From Pseudomonas sp. PSE14 (GTDB lineage Bacteria; Pseudomonadota; Gammaproteobacteria; Pseudomonadales; Pseudomonadaceae), in the NCBI RefSeq assembly GCF_029203285.1, contig NZ_CP115669.1:5913164-5977163 (forward strand): 64,000 bases of DNA, in the 5' to 3' direction. The notes beneath the pieces are model-generated. The model was not told the origin of the DNA. It saw nothing but the letters and a program-made list of their open reading frames with translations, and searched no databases. How positions within the stretch are numbered: position 1 is the first letter of the stretch; each line of letters opens with the position of its first letter. Below are positions 23,631 through 33,328 of this stretch, in pieces. Position numbers and translations under genes: made by a program.

Positions 23631-24062
23631 ATGGAAGAGGGTATCAACAAGGCATTACTGGTCGGCGCCACCCTGAGCGCCCTGGCGGCGCTGCTGCATG
23701 TGGCGATCATCTTCGGCGGTGCCCCGTGGTACCGCTTCTTCGGCGCCGGTGAACGAATGGCGCGGGCGGCGGAAGCCGGCCATCTGCGCCCCACCCTGAT
23801 TACCATCGGCATCGCTTCGATACTCGCGCTCTGGTCTCTCTACGCGCTGTCCGGCGCCGGACTCATCGCCCCGCTGCCCCTGCTGCGCAGCGGGCTCTGC
23901 CTGATCACCGGCATCTACCTGCTGCGGGGCCTGGCGATCCTGCCCCTGCTGACGGTCGCCCGCTCCCGTTCCACCCCGTTCCTGATCTGGAGCTCGCTGG
24001 TCTGCCTGGGTTTCGGCCTGGTCCACCTGCTTGGCCTGGCGCAACGCTGGAACAGCCTGTAG
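23631..24062 (+). CDS. Four-helix membrane protein of unknown function
   Basis: This 143-residue protein has four hydrophobic segments (about 7-28, 55-75, 83-105 and 112-135) and short charged loops (FFGAGERMARAAEAGH). It resembles small uncharacterised Pseudomonas membrane proteins often annotated only as hypothetical. It follows terC by 90 bases on the same strand. It is convergent with the LEA2 lipoprotein gene, with a DnaA box in the 21-base gap. No function is proposed. Confidence 0.7.
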   Translation: MEEGINKALLVGATLSALAALLHVAIIFGGAPWYRFFGAGERMARAAEAGHLRPTLITIGIASILALWSLYALSGAGLIAPLPLLRSGLCLITGIYLLRGLAILPLLTVARSRSTPFLIWSSLVCLGFGLVHLLGLAQRWNSL

Positions 24063-24083
24063 GCAGGGTTATCCACAACCGCC

Positions 24084-24569
24084 TCAGCGTTGTACCTTGG
24101 GCACCGGCCAATTCAGCACGCCCTTGTCGTTGAAGCGCACCGTACCGAACAGCCCGCCGGCCAGCTTGCCGTTGATCTCGTAGGGCATACCCTCGCGCGG
24201 CGGCCCGCCGGACAGGCCCCAGGCCTGACGGATGGCAGAAAACGCCGAAAAGCTCACCGGCACGCTGATCACCTTTTCGCCAAAGCGCGGCACCTGGCCG
24301 CTGGCGTCGCTCACCCCGCTGGCCAGCGGCTGGCCGTTCACCGCCAGGTCCAGGGCGATACCGTTGTAGTCGATGGCGTCGTCGTTGGGGTTCTGCACCC
24401 GCAGCTTCACCATGAAACGCGCCTCCATGCCCTGCCCGGCAACGGGTTCCAGTCCGACCAGGTCGACCCGCAGCGGATCGCGCAGGCCGAACAGGCTACT
24501 GCAGGCGCCCAGCGCCAGCATCATTGCGATCAGGCCACCCCGCCGGGCGATCTCTCGAATACCTCGCAT
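24084..24569 (-). CDS. LEA-type-2 (LEA14/WHy-like) lipoprotein
   Basis: This 161-residue lipoprotein has a signal with lipobox LALGAC (Cys at about 22). The LEA2 domain at about 35-150 is recognisable by DLVGLEPVAGQGMEARFMVKLRVQNPNDDAIDYNG-type sequence, where NPN is the family hallmark. Such proteins are immunoglobulin-like and stress-linked in plants; in bacteria the role is unknown. The gene is alone on the minus strand. The mature N-terminus SSLFG carries Ser at +2, which predicts outer-membrane sorting. Confidence 0.82.
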   Translation of the reverse strand: MRGIREIARRGGLIAMMLALGACSSLFGLRDPLRVDLVGLEPVAGQGMEARFMVKLRVQNPNDDAIDYNGIALDLAVNGQPLASGVSDASGQVPRFGEKVISVPVSFSAFSAIRQAWGLSGGPPREGMPYEINGKLAGGLFGTVRFNDKGVLNWPVPKVQR

Positions 24570-24928
24570 GCATACTCCTTGCTGGTGGATGGTTCAGCCG
24601 CCGACCCAATACCCGACGCATTCGTGTGCCCGGGGATTTTATCCACAGGGCCGGCGGGCCGACTGTTCCAGGTCAGGCCCGGCGCCGCATTTCGCTGCAA
24701 TATCCGCCCGCACGATGGCGCCGGATCAGCTTTACTCAAGCACAGGAACCCCAGCGAATCAGGCATTTGGCGAACCCTCAGGGAAAAACACGGGTCTACC
24801 CAAGACAATTGGATGACAACGCCTGAACGCTGCCGTGTCCTTATCGGCCTTCCGCGCTATCGGATTGCGGGCGAGGTCGTCAGGGGCTGTTGAGGTCAGC
24901 GGCCCCGGAAAGCGTGAGGGGGCCCGAC
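24570..24928. other. Divergent intergenic region LEA2 lipoprotein / NptA-like gene
   Basis: This holds a DnaA box at 24639-24647 and presumably both promoters. Short ORFs here lack ribosome sites. No further structure was recognised. Confidence 0.4.
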
Positions 24929-26635
24929 ATGCTCAAACTGCTCGATCTACTCTCCGCCGTCGCCCTGTTGGTGTGGGGTACCCATATCGTCCGCACCGGC
25001 ATTCTCAGGGTTTACGGCACCCATCTGCGGCGCGTGCTGAGCAACAGCGTACAGAAGCGGCCGCTGGCCTTCGCCGCCGGCATCGGCGTGACGGCCCTGG
25101 TGCAAAGCAGCAACGCCACCGCGCTGCTGGCCACTTCCTTCGTCGCCACTGGCCTGATGGCGCTGGCGCCCGCCCTGGCCATCATGCTCGGCGCCGACGT
25201 CGGCACGGCACTGATGGCGCGGGTGCTGACGCTGGACCTGTCATGGCTCTCGCCACTGTTGATCTTCTTCGGGGTGATCCTCTTCCTCAGCCGCAAGCAG
25301 ACCCGCGCCGGCCAGCTCGGCCGGGTGTTCATCGGCCTGGGGCTGATCATCCTGGCGCTGCAGCTGATCGTCGCCGCCGCCGAGCCGATGACCCAGGCCA
25401 AGGGCGTGAAGGTGTTGTTCTCCAGCCTGACCGGCGATGTGATGCTCGACGCCCTGACCGGCGCGCTGTTCGCCATGATTTCCTATTCCAGCCTGGCCGC
25501 CGTGCTGCTCGCCGCGACGCTGGCCACCTCCAAGGTGATCTCGCTGAAAGTGGCGCTGTGCCTGGTGGTCGGCGCCAACCTCGGCAGCGGCATCCTCGCC
25601 CTGATCAGTTCGGCCTCGCAGAATGCCGCCGGTCGGCGCGTGGCCCTGGGCAGCCTGTTATTCAAGTTCGCCGGCTGCCTGCTGGTGCTGCCCCTGGTCG
25701 GGCCGGTGGCGGTGTGGATGGACGATTGGCCGTTCCGCACCCAGGAACTGGTGATCGCCTTCCATGTGCTCTACAACGCCACCCGCTGCCTGGCGTGCCT
25801 GCCGCTCACCGAGCAGATGGCGCAGCTGTGCACGCGCCTGATGCCGGACCGGCAGTCCCCCGAAGACACCGTGCGCCCCCGCCACCTCGACCCGGCGGCG
25901 CTGGACACACCGAGCCTGGCGCTGGTCAACGCGGTGCGCGAGACCCTGCGCATGGGCGATATCGTCGAGCAGATGCTGAATCACCTGATGCAGGTTATCC
26001 ACAGCGGCGATCCGCTGCTCGCCAAGCAAATCCGCAAGCAGGATGACGACGTCGACGCGCTCTACACCGCGATCAAGCTGTACCTGGCGCGCATGCCCCG
26101 CGAGGATCTGGGCGAGCGCGACAGCCGCCGCTGGGCGGAGATCATCGAACTGGCGATCAACCTGGAACAGGCCGGCGACATCATCGAGCACATGCTCGGC
26201 GCCGTGCAGGACAAGAAGACTTCGCGCAGCCGCTCGTTCTCCGACAACGGCCTGGAGGAGATCACCGTGCTGCACGGGCAATTGCTCAGCAACCTGCGCC
26301 TGTCCCTGTCGGTGTTCCTCAATGGCGACCAGGAAGGCGCCCGGCGCCTGCGCCGCGCCAAGCAGCGCTTCCGCCTGCAGGAGCGCCATTACGCCCACGC
26401 GCACGTCGACCGCCTGCGCCAGCAGGTGGTGCAGAGCATCGAGACCAGTTCGCTGCACCTGGACCTGATCAGCGACATGAAGCGCCTGAACTCGCTGTTC
26501 TGCGCCATCGCCTATGCTGTGCTGGACAACCCGGACGCCAGCGTCGGCGACGCCAGAGCAGCCGAGGACTTCGTCGAGCATGAGGTCGAGCAGGCGCAGC
26601 AACCCCCGGCACCCGGCTCGCGCGCGGCAAGTTGA
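24929..26635 (+). CDS. Na/phosphate cotransporter family protein (YjbB/NptA-like)
   Basis: This 568-residue inner-membrane protein has an N-terminal Na/Pi-cotransporter domain with the two inverted QSSNATALL / YSSLAAVLL repeats. A cytoplasmic PhoU-like helical domain covers about 330-555. Members export or import phosphate with sodium. The start MLKLLDLLSAVALLVWG is preceded by GAGGG nine bases upstream; an in-frame ATG 39 bases earlier is less likely. It is followed after 105 bases by an AraC-type regulator on the same strand. Confidence 0.87.
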   Translation: MLKLLDLLSAVALLVWGTHIVRTGILRVYGTHLRRVLSNSVQKRPLAFAAGIGVTALVQSSNATALLATSFVATGLMALAPALAIMLGADVGTALMARVLTLDLSWLSPLLIFFGVILFLSRKQTRAGQLGRVFIGLGLIILALQLIVAAAEPMTQAKGVKVLFSSLTGDVMLDALTGALFAMISYSSLAAVLLAATLATSKVISLKVALCLVVGANLGSGILALISSASQNAAGRRVALGSLLFKFAGCLLVLPLVGPVAVWMDDWPFRTQELVIAFHVLYNATRCLACLPLTEQMAQLCTRLMPDRQSPEDTVRPRHLDPAALDTPSLALVNAVRETLRMGDIVEQMLNHLMQVIHSGDPLLAKQIRKQDDDVDALYTAIKLYLARMPREDLGERDSRRWAEIIELAINLEQAGDIIEHMLGAVQDKKTSRSRSFSDNGLEEITVLHGQLLSNLRLSLSVFLNGDQEGARRLRRAKQRFRLQERHYAHAHVDRLRQQVVQSIETSSLHLDLISDMKRLNSLFCAIAYAVLDNPDASVGDARAAEDFVEHEVEQAQQPPAPGSRAAS

Positions 26636-26740
26636 ATCGGACGACGGCCGGACCGTTTCGCGGGGCGCTCGGCAGCGCCGCGCGAAACCGCGCACAACAC
26701 AGGTTACCCAGGGCCCAGGGTTAGGGCAGAATCCCCCGCC

Positions 26741-27775
26741 ATGGACGAAAGCTCTCAAACACTCCGCACACCCTCGGTCAGCGCAAGCCTGACCCAGGCC
26801 GTGCTGTTGGCCGCGGCCCGCCTGGGCCTCGACCGCGATGCGCTGCTCACCGCAAGCGGCCTGCAGGAGGCTCAGCTCGGCGATCCCGACGCGCGCATCG
26901 ACTTCCCACATCAGGAACGGCTCTGGGACGCGATCCAGACCCGTCTGCCCAACCCCGAGCCCGGTCTGGCCGTGGGCCGTGCGCTGTCGCCGGCCTCCTT
27001 CAGCGCCCTGGGTTATCTGTTGCAAAGCAGCACGACGCTGGGCGAAGCCCTGGAGTCGGCGCTGCGCTACCAGCGTCTGGTCGGAGAAGGCGGCCAGGTG
27101 ACGATCGAGGTACAGCCCGAGAGCATCTGGGTCGCCTACCGTCCGCTCAATCCCGAGCAGTCCGCCACCCGTCCACGCGCACTGGCCCTGTTGAGCTTCT
27201 GGGCGCGCCAGCTCAAGGCGCTGCTGCCAGGCCTGCAGCTCGCCGGCTGCCGCTTCATGCACCGCCAGCCGGAGCACCTCGACGACTATGCGAAGGCCTT
27301 TGCCTGCCCGCTGCACTTCGAGGCCCAGGACTATGCCCTGGGCTTGCCCAAGGCGATGGTTGGTGTCGCCCTGCCGCAGGCCAATGCGCCACTGCGCGAC
27401 CTGCTGCGCCAGCATGCCGAAGGACTGCTGGCGCGCCTGCCCAGCGCCAGTGTCAGCGGCCGGGTAGTCGCGCTGCTCGGCGAACAGCTCACCCGCGGCG
27501 AACCCGGCCGCGCGGCCCTGGCCAACGTTCTGGGCCTGAGCGAGCGCACCCTGCAACGACGCCTGGCAGAGGAAGGCAGCAGTTATCAACAGCTGCTGGC
27601 CGACACCCGGCGGCAACTGGCGGAGCGCTATCTCAGCGAAGACAACCTGCCGGCCACCGATATCGCCGCGCTGCTCGGCTATTCCGAACCCAGCGTGTTC
27701 TTCCGCGCCTTCCGCCATTGGACGGGCCTGACACCGGGGGAATACCGTCAGCGCCGCCGCCACTCGGGCAGCTGA
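26741..27775 (+). CDS. AraC-family transcriptional regulator (arabinose-binding-N-like type)
   Basis: This 344-residue regulator has a large N-terminal ligand domain of the group often written AraC_binding_2/Arabinose_bd (about 10-210: LLTASGLQEAQLGDPDARIDF, LGYLLQSSTTLGEALE). The C-terminal double HTH covers about 240-335 (LANVLGLSERTLQRRLAEEG ... FRHWTGLTPGEYR). Relatives control porin, lipase or catabolic genes; the target is not obvious. Neither neighbour is divergent from it, so there is no position-based target. Length and domain order are standard. Confidence 0.87.
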   Translation: MDESSQTLRTPSVSASLTQAVLLAAARLGLDRDALLTASGLQEAQLGDPDARIDFPHQERLWDAIQTRLPNPEPGLAVGRALSPASFSALGYLLQSSTTLGEALESALRYQRLVGEGGQVTIEVQPESIWVAYRPLNPEQSATRPRALALLSFWARQLKALLPGLQLAGCRFMHRQPEHLDDYAKAFACPLHFEAQDYALGLPKAMVGVALPQANAPLRDLLRQHAEGLLARLPSASVSGRVVALLGEQLTRGEPGRAALANVLGLSERTLQRRLAEEGSSYQQLLADTRRQLAERYLSEDNLPATDIAALLGYSEPSVFFRAFRHWTGLTPGEYRQRRRHSGS

Positions 27776-27850
27776 AGCCTGGCAACCCCGGAACCTTGTC
27801 GAAGCTGGCTTTCCACAGGTTTTTCTACAGGTTATCAACAGGCTGAGCTG

Positions 27851-28807
27851 TCAGCCGTTCATCCCGCGGGCCTCGAGGAACGCCAGGAACGCCTCCCGGC
27901 TGGAGTAGCGCGGCTGGTAGCCGAACTCCTCCTTGAGCCGCCGGTTGTCCAGCACCGGACGGTAACGCAGGAAGTCCACCTGTTCCGGGCCATAGGTCGA
28001 CAGCCCCAGCGGCTTGAGCAGGCCCAGTCCGGCGCGCAGCAGCGGAGCCGGCCAGGCCCGGTAAGGCTTGCCGAGCAGTTCGGCGATCTCGCGCAGGGAC
28101 AGCGCACCGTCGCCCGCCAGGTTGTAGATACCCTCGCTGCCCTGCTCCAGCCCCTGGCGGATGACGTTCACCACATCCTGGTCCCAGACGAACACGAAAC
28201 GGCTGGGATGGCCGGTGACGCCCAGGAGCTTGCGCTGGCCGAACAGTTCGATGAGCGGGTTATGCACACGTCGGCCGAGGATGGTGCCGGGCCTCAGGAT
28301 GAGTTGCTTGAGCTGTGGATAACGCTGCCGCATGTCCTCCAGAAACCGCTCTATTTCCTGCTTGTGGCGGACATGAAGGAAACGCGGATGGATCCGCAAT
28401 GGCTGGCTTTCGTCGATCAGTTCGGCATTGTCGGGGTGATAGCCATATGCAGCCCCGGAACTGGTGACGATCAGTTGCTGCACGCCGGCCTCGCAGGCGG
28501 CTTCGATCAGTGTCTTGGTGCCGCCGACCTCGATGGCGTGGAGCTGCGACTGGGTCATTTCGCGTGGGGGATTGATCACCGCGGCGAGGTGCACGATGGC
28601 CTCGGGGCGCCACTTTTCCATGCAGTGCCGCACCTTGGAAGGCACGCTGATGTCCAGCTGAAGCGGCTCGATGTTCGGGCGCAGCCCCTGCAGACTCAGG
28701 CAGCGAACATCGGCGGCGATCAGGGTCCAGTCAAGATGCTGCACCGCCAGGTCGCTGAGCAGGCTCTGGCCAAGGAACCCGGCCGCACCGGTAATCAGGA
28801 CACGCAT
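27851..28807 (-). CDS. NAD-dependent epimerase/dehydratase (extended SDR), altered active site
   Basis: This 318-residue extended short-chain dehydrogenase has the Rossmann motif GAAGFLGQ at about 7-14. The NAD-proximal DVRC is near 39, HLAAVINPP near 74, and the Ser region TSSGAAYGYHPDN near 120. The family's YxxxK is read as HVRHK here, so the catalytic Tyr is not at the usual place. Either a nearby residue serves or the enzyme is changed. A possible role is in nucleotide-sugar or lipid-linked sugar metabolism. The ATG is at 28807, and the gene is alone on the minus strand. Confidence 0.82.
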   Translation of the reverse strand: MRVLITGAAGFLGQSLLSDLAVQHLDWTLIAADVRCLSLQGLRPNIEPLQLDISVPSKVRHCMEKWRPEAIVHLAAVINPPREMTQSQLHAIEVGGTKTLIEAACEAGVQQLIVTSSGAAYGYHPDNAELIDESQPLRIHPRFLHVRHKQEIERFLEDMRQRYPQLKQLILRPGTILGRRVHNPLIELFGQRKLLGVTGHPSRFVFVWDQDVVNVIRQGLEQGSEGIYNLAGDGALSLREIAELLGKPYRAWPAPLLRAGLGLLKPLGLSTYGPEQVDFLRYRPVLDNRRLKEEFGYQPRYSSREAFLAFLEARGMNG

Positions 28808-29010
28808 GAAGCCTCCGAATCTCTACATCCACGGCGAAGGCATGTCCGCCGTCGCCGGAGGGTGAATCCGCGTCGTGCCCCCACAGTGACGATAGAAGCC
28901 ATGGGCGATGATGCAAGGCGCCGACCGTAGAGCGGACTACGGGTAGGTTCACGCCGGCCAATCCGCTATCCTCGTCGCTTTGCGTTCTGGCTCCCCCAGG
29001 CTTTGTGCTC

Positions 29011-30384
29011 ATGCGCTGGTTGTTTTTCCCCCTGCTATCCCTGCTGCTTGCTGGCTGGTCGCATGCCGATCAGCGCCAGACGGTGGAGGCGTACCAGTTG
29101 GCAAACGGCATGGGCGTGCTGTTCAAGCCCACCCGCGAGAAGGGCCACGTCTCCATCCGGCTGATCGTCGGCGTCGGCTTCAGCGACTTCTCCTGCCAGG
29201 ACCGCCAGTTGCCGCACCTGATGGAGCACCTGTTCTTCAGCGGCCTGGACGGCGGTGACGAAGCCGACCTGGAAGCCCGCATGCAGGCCCTGGGCGGCCA
29301 GTGGAACGCCTATACCAGTGAAGGCGATACCGCCTTCGTGGTCGAGTCGCCGGCCGCCACCCAGCGCCAGGTGCTCGACCTGCTGCTGGAAGCCATCACC
29401 CGTACCCAACTGGACGCGCAGAAGGTCGCCTCCGCCAAGCAGGTGCTGGTGCGCGAGGACGGCGGCCACTATTCGCACCTGCAGCGCTGGCTCGACCACC
29501 AGAACGTCAGCCGCGCCGGCCAGGAACAGCTCGCCGTGGAACTGGGGCTGGCCTGCGCCGAGCGAGCACCGGTCGGGCACCTGAGCCAGGGCCAGCTGGA
29601 CCAGTTGCGCAAGGACTGGTACGTGCCGAGCAACATGACACTGATCATCGTCGGTGACCTCGATCCGCGCCTGCCGGTGTACCTGGGCCACAGCTATGGC
29701 GCGTTGGTCGATCACGACACGCCGGAACGTCGCGAGCTGCCGGTGATGAAAGGGACAGCCGAACGCCAGCGCACGCTGACCACCAGCCTGTTTGGCGAGA
29801 GCGCGGTGCTGCACTGGATATTCCCCGAGCCGGGCGATGTCGAAGGCGCCTCCCTGGACCTTCTGCAGGCATACCTGAACGACGTGCTCTATACCGAGCT
29901 ACGGGTACGCCGCGAGCTGTCATATGGCCCCTGGAGCGAACGCAGTGCCTGGGCCAACCAGGGATTCCTCAGCCTGAACGCCGACATCGAGCGTGACGAT
30001 CAGGACGCCACGCTCAAGGCGTTGCACGAGGTGGTGGAGAAGATTCGCCACGACGGCCTGGACCCGGCGCGTTTCAGCCGCATCCAGCGCGTGGCACGGG
30101 CTCAGCTGGCCTGGAGTACGCCGGGTAACGCGACGCTGGCGGACTATTACTGGGGTGCGCTGGCGGACTTCGACGACGGTCACTTCCCCGACGAGGACAA
30201 GCGCCTGGCGAAGGTCAGCCTGCAACAGATGAACGAGCTGGCACAGCAGCTGTTCAAGGATGACGGCTACCTGCGCATCGAGAAGCCGCTGCTGGACGAC
30301 GATGCGGTCTATCCGCTGGCCGCCGGGGCCGCGCTGCTGGTCGCGGTGCTGCTGGGACTGCTGCTGTGGCGCCGGCGAGGCTGA
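29011..30384 (+). CDS. M16-family (insulinase-like) metallopeptidase, membrane-anchored
   Basis: This 457-residue protein has a signal peptide (residues 1-20, ending SHA). The zinc-binding inverted motif HLMEH is at about 69-73, then the usual M16 N- and C-terminal halves (ELSYGPWSERSAW in the second). A C-terminal membrane segment ends in LLLWRRRG, which would tether it to the inner membrane facing the periplasm. The P. aeruginosa counterpart sits beside a GNAT gene and citA, as here. A GTG two codons upstream (29005) is an alternative start. Substrates are unknown. Confidence 0.88.
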   Translation: MRWLFFPLLSLLLAGWSHADQRQTVEAYQLANGMGVLFKPTREKGHVSIRLIVGVGFSDFSCQDRQLPHLMEHLFFSGLDGGDEADLEARMQALGGQWNAYTSEGDTAFVVESPAATQRQVLDLLLEAITRTQLDAQKVASAKQVLVREDGGHYSHLQRWLDHQNVSRAGQEQLAVELGLACAERAPVGHLSQGQLDQLRKDWYVPSNMTLIIVGDLDPRLPVYLGHSYGALVDHDTPERRELPVMKGTAERQRTLTTSLFGESAVLHWIFPEPGDVEGASLDLLQAYLNDVLYTELRVRRELSYGPWSERSAWANQGFLSLNADIERDDQDATLKALHEVVEKIRHDGLDPARFSRIQRVARAQLAWSTPGNATLADYYWGALADFDDGHFPDEDKRLAKVSLQQMNELAQQLFKDDGYLRIEKPLLDDDAVYPLAAGAALLVAVLLGLLLWRRRG

Positions 30385-30405
30385 TGCCCCGCCGGAGTAG
30401 AGGCG

Positions 30406-30960
30406 TTACAGGGCCAGGCGGCGAATCACCTGGCAGGCGTCGTCCGGATCGGGTTGGGCGCGGAAGCCCAGCTCGCGGGCCATGTCGCGCATGTCGCGAT
30501 CCATCGATGAGTCGATCGAATACATCTGGTGGAAGCCGTTGCGCTTGGCCACATCGATCAGGTGGCGCATCAATGCGAGGCCAAGGCCCAGTTGCTTGAA
30601 GTCGTCGGCAACGGTCACCGCGCATTCACACTGTTGGTTATCCACAGCCGCGTACCGGCTGATGCCGACTTCACGCAGTTCACCATCCACATGGGTCAAG
30701 GCAATGAAAGCCATGGTCGTCTGGTAGTCCACGTCCATCAGTTGATCGAGCAGCTTGTCGTCGATCTTCACTTCGCCGTGGAAGCGGAATTTGCGGGTCA
30801 TGGGAGACAGGCGCTCGAGGAACAGGCGCTCGCGCTCACGGTCTTCCGAACGCAGCGGGCGGATCAGCACATGGCTGCCGTCGTCGAGGGTTTCTATCCA
30901 GTGATCGGTACCTACAGCCGCGAGGGCTGCAAGCTCCGCAGGGTTGCTGTGGGTCATCAT
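30406..30960 (-). CDS. GNAT-family N-acetyltransferase
   Basis: This 184-residue protein has a single GNAT domain (about 30-175): IRPLRSEDRERERLFLERLS at the start, CECAVTVADDFKQLGLGLALMRHLI as the acetyl-CoA-binding loop region, and a final FRAQPDPDD. The pyrophosphate loop is Q-x-L-G-x-G-like (QLGLGLAL). Acceptor unknown; similar stand-alone domains resemble the GNAT module of protein acetyltransferases. It is convergent with the M16 gene. A DnaA box lies inside the gene (30638-30646). Confidence 0.87.
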   Translation of the reverse strand: MMTHSNPAELAALAAVGTDHWIETLDDGSHVLIRPLRSEDRERERLFLERLSPMTRKFRFHGEVKIDDKLLDQLMDVDYQTTMAFIALTHVDGELREVGISRYAAVDNQQCECAVTVADDFKQLGLGLALMRHLIDVAKRNGFHQMYSIDSSMDRDMRDMARELGFRAQPDPDDACQVIRRLAL

Positions 30961-31083
30961 GACGCGGTCTCCGCTGGCGAAGAGGGATTGGGATGACCCT
31001 ATCCTTCTCCCTCCGCGCCCGGACGAGCCTGACTTGAATCAAGCCCGTCCGGATCAGCCGTGAGGCAGAACGCCGCAGCGGCG

Positions 31084-32376
31084 TCAGTTGCCGACGGCCG
31101 CCAGTGAGCCTTCCCGCACGCGGGCGCCCTTGCGGAACAGCACCAGGGTGGCGAGCAGGCCGAGCGTCGCCGCACCGCTGAGCCAGAGACCCGGCGCCGC
31201 CTGGTTGTCCAGGGTGTGGATAAGCCAGGTGCAGATGGCCGGGGTGAAGCCGCCGAAGGTGGCGGTGGCCAGGCTGTAGGCCAGGGAGAAACCGGTGGTG
31301 CGCACGTCCGCCGGCATCACCTCGGTGAGCGCCACCACCATGGCGCCGTTGTAGCTGCCGTAGAGGAAGGACAGCCACAGCTCCACCTCCAGCAGGCGCG
31401 AGAAACTCGGATTGGCCACCAGCCAGGACAGCATCGGATAAGCCGTGACCAGCGCCAGCACACTGGCCGCCAGCAGCAAGGGCTTGCGGCCGATGCGGTC
31501 GGACAGCGCGCCCATCACCGGCAGCCAGATGAAGTTGGACAGGCCTACGCACATGGTCACCAGCAGACTGTCGAAGTCCGACAGATGCAGCTCGTTCTTG
31601 CCGAAGGTCGGGGTGTAGGCGGTGATCAGGTAGAAAGACACGGTGGTCATCACCACCATGGCGGTGCCGGCCAGCACCAGGCCGAAGTTCTGGCCGATGG
31701 AGCGCAGTACTTCGGAGAGGCTCGGATGGTGCTTGCGCTTCTGGAACTCGGGGGTCTCCTCCAGGGAGCGGCGGATGATGAACAACGCCGGGACGATCAG
31801 GCAGCCAACGAAGAACGGTACGCGCCAGCCCCATTCGCCCATGTCCTGCGGGCTCAGCCAGTGGTTGAGCAGTACCCCGAGCAGGCCTGCGAACACCACG
31901 GCGACCTGCTGGCTGGCCGACTGCCAACTGACAAAGAAGCCGCGTTTGCCCGGCGTGGCGATTTCCGCCAGATACACCGAGACCCCGCCCAGTTCGACGC
32001 CGGCGGAAAAGCCCTGCAGCAGGCGGCCCAGCAGCACTAGCAACGGCGCCGCGGCCCCCAGGGTTGCATAGCCGGGCACGAAGGCGATCAGCAGCGTACC
32101 CATGGCCATCAGGCCGAGGGTGATGATCAGGCCCTGGCGGCGGCCGTGACGATCGATGTAGGCGCCGAGGAAGATGGCGCCCAGCGGCCGCATCAGGAAG
32201 CCGGCACCAAAGGTCGCCAGCGAAAGCATCAGGGAGGCGAAGGGGTCGTCGCCGGGGAAGAAGGTCTTGGCGATGGCGGTGGCATAGAAGCCATACACCA
32301 TGAAGTCGTACATCTCGAGAAAGTTGCCGCTTACTACACGGAAGACGGCTTTGGCTTTGGCATTGTTCGAGGCCAT
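31084..32376 (-). CDS. citA: MFS citrate/tricarballylate-type proton symporter
   Basis: This 430-residue inner-membrane transporter of the metabolite:H+ symporter group (12 segments) matches the E. coli CitA pattern: [24 protein letters not shown]. The MFS A-motif is at [10 protein letters not shown], and [23 protein letters not shown] is also conserved. The frame is open upstream (to 32433). I used [12 protein letters not shown] because homologues begin there, although the ribosome site is weak. It transports citrate-like tricarboxylates. The order M16 peptidase, GNAT, CitA matches the P. aeruginosa PA5474-PA5476 order, as I recall. Confidence 0.88.
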   Translation of the reverse strand: MASNNAKAKAVFRVVSGNFLEMYDFMVYGFYATAIAKTFFPGDDPFASLMLSLATFGAGFLMRPLGAIFLGAYIDRHGRRQGLIITLGLMAMGTLLIAFVPGYATLGAAAPLLVLLGRLLQGFSAGVELGGVSVYLAEIATPGKRGFFVSWQSASQQVAVVFAGLLGVLLNHWLSPQDMGEWGWRVPFFVGCLIVPALFIIRRSLEETPEFQKRKHHPSLSEVLRSIGQNFGLVLAGTAMVVMTTVSFYLITAYTPTFGKNELHLSDFDSLLVTMCVGLSNFIWLPVMGALSDRIGRKPLLLAASVLALVTAYPMLSWLVANPSFSRLLEVELWLSFLYGSYNGAMVVALTEVMPADVRTTGFSLAYSLATATFGGFTPAICTWLIHTLDNQAAPGLWLSGAATLGLLATLVLFRKGARVREGSLAAVGN

Positions 32377-32670
32377 AAGGGCATCACTCAGGCTGACACA
32401 CGGGGGATCTCCACAAAGGAAATCGACGGTCATCGTCCGGGCGCCAGGCAGGCAGCGATCCGATGACTTATTTGTAACCCTATGTGTATAACCAGCCAGA
32501 AGACAATCTAAAAATGGCTGAAAGGCCCGAATTTACTGGCCTTGAAAGCTTTGTGAAAGCTTCGCGACATCTCGTCGGAAATCTTCTGGATATCGCGCAA
32601 TTGCTTGACAGGATTTCGAGAGAAAACTTTTAGCAGGTGGCCGACCACCGGTGTGGCCGGCCACCTCCAG
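32377..32670. other. Intergenic region upstream of citA / downstream of the lipoprotein operon
   Basis: This contains the citA promoter side and, at 32635-32666, a hairpin that probably ends the lipoprotein operon. A minus-strand open frame (32508-32640) reads like protein (QLRDIQKISDEMSRSFHKAF) but lacks a start. Confidence 0.4.
32635..32666 (-). terminator. Terminator-like hairpin after the three-lipoprotein operon
   Basis: The stem AGGTGGCCG / CGGCCACCT flanks an inner GACCACCGGTGTGG. On the minus strand it is followed by TGCTAAAAGTTTT. The U-run is weak, so this may be a stabilising hairpin rather than a true terminator. Confidence 0.45.
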
Positions 32671-33327
32671 TCAGTCGGTACCGTACTTGGGCGAGCGTGG
32701 ACCGTACAGCAGCCCCCCGTTGCGTCCGGCGGACAACAGGCGGGCACCGGTGATGCCGGCTACCGGGTAGCTGGCGTCGTCCTGGGCGCTGGAGATGATC
32801 TGCTTCACCGCGGCGCTGATCAGCATGCCGACCAGGCCGCCGCTGTTCTGGCTGCCCTCCTCGCTGGAAGCGGTGGCGGTACCGGTCCAGAGGGTGGTTC
32901 CGGAACGCAGGTCGACCAGGCGGGCGCTCGCGGTGACGATGCTTGCGCTGCTCAGCACCATGTAGCTGGTGCCGTACTCGGTGACGGTGACGTAGAGCGC
33001 GGCATCGGCGCCGAAGATTTCGCGCAGCTTGCCGGCGGGCAACTGGTGGATGTCAGCGGGAGTGCTCACGCCGTTCTGGCGGAAGGTTTCATCCACAAGG
33101 GCCACCGGCAGCACGTAGTAACCCGCCTCGGCCAGCGGGTAGGTGATCTGCGAAAGCATGCCATAGGAAGCCTTCACGTCCGGCGACTCGTTGAGCGGCG
33201 GCAGCACCAGGATCGACTTCGGGCGGCTCTGCTTGAAGGCGGAGTAGTCCACGGTCTTCTGCGGTGCACAACCCGCGAGCAGGGCCAGGGCGAACAGACC
33301 GGCGAGAACCTTGATCGCATGCTTCAT
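32671..33327 (-). CDS. DUF799 / GNA1162-family lipoprotein
   Basis: This 218-residue lipoprotein with lipobox LLAGC (Cys20) belongs to the DUF799 family, whose Neisseria member is the antigen GNA1162. It shows KSILVLPPLNESPDVKASYGMLSQITYPLAEAGYYVLPV and LYVTVTEYGTSY. It has the TolB-N-like fold seen in outer-membrane assembly proteins. It is the last gene of a three-gene lipoprotein operon; its start is one base after the stop of the DUF4810 gene. The CsgG-like member upstream suggests a shared outer-membrane complex. Confidence 0.85.
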   Translation of the reverse strand: MKHAIKVLAGLFALALLAGCAPQKTVDYSAFKQSRPKSILVLPPLNESPDVKASYGMLSQITYPLAEAGYYVLPVALVDETFRQNGVSTPADIHQLPAGKLREIFGADAALYVTVTEYGTSYMVLSSASIVTASARLVDLRSGTTLWTGTATASSEEGSQNSGGLVGMLISAAVKQIISSAQDDASYPVAGITGARLLSAGRNGGLLYGPRSPKYGTD

Positions 33328-33328
33328 C

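Noticed and set aside
32508..32747. 79-residue minus-strand frame downstream of the DUF799 gene
   Set aside because: The first half is antisense or alternate-frame to DUF799, with no start codon or ribosome site near the protein-like tail.
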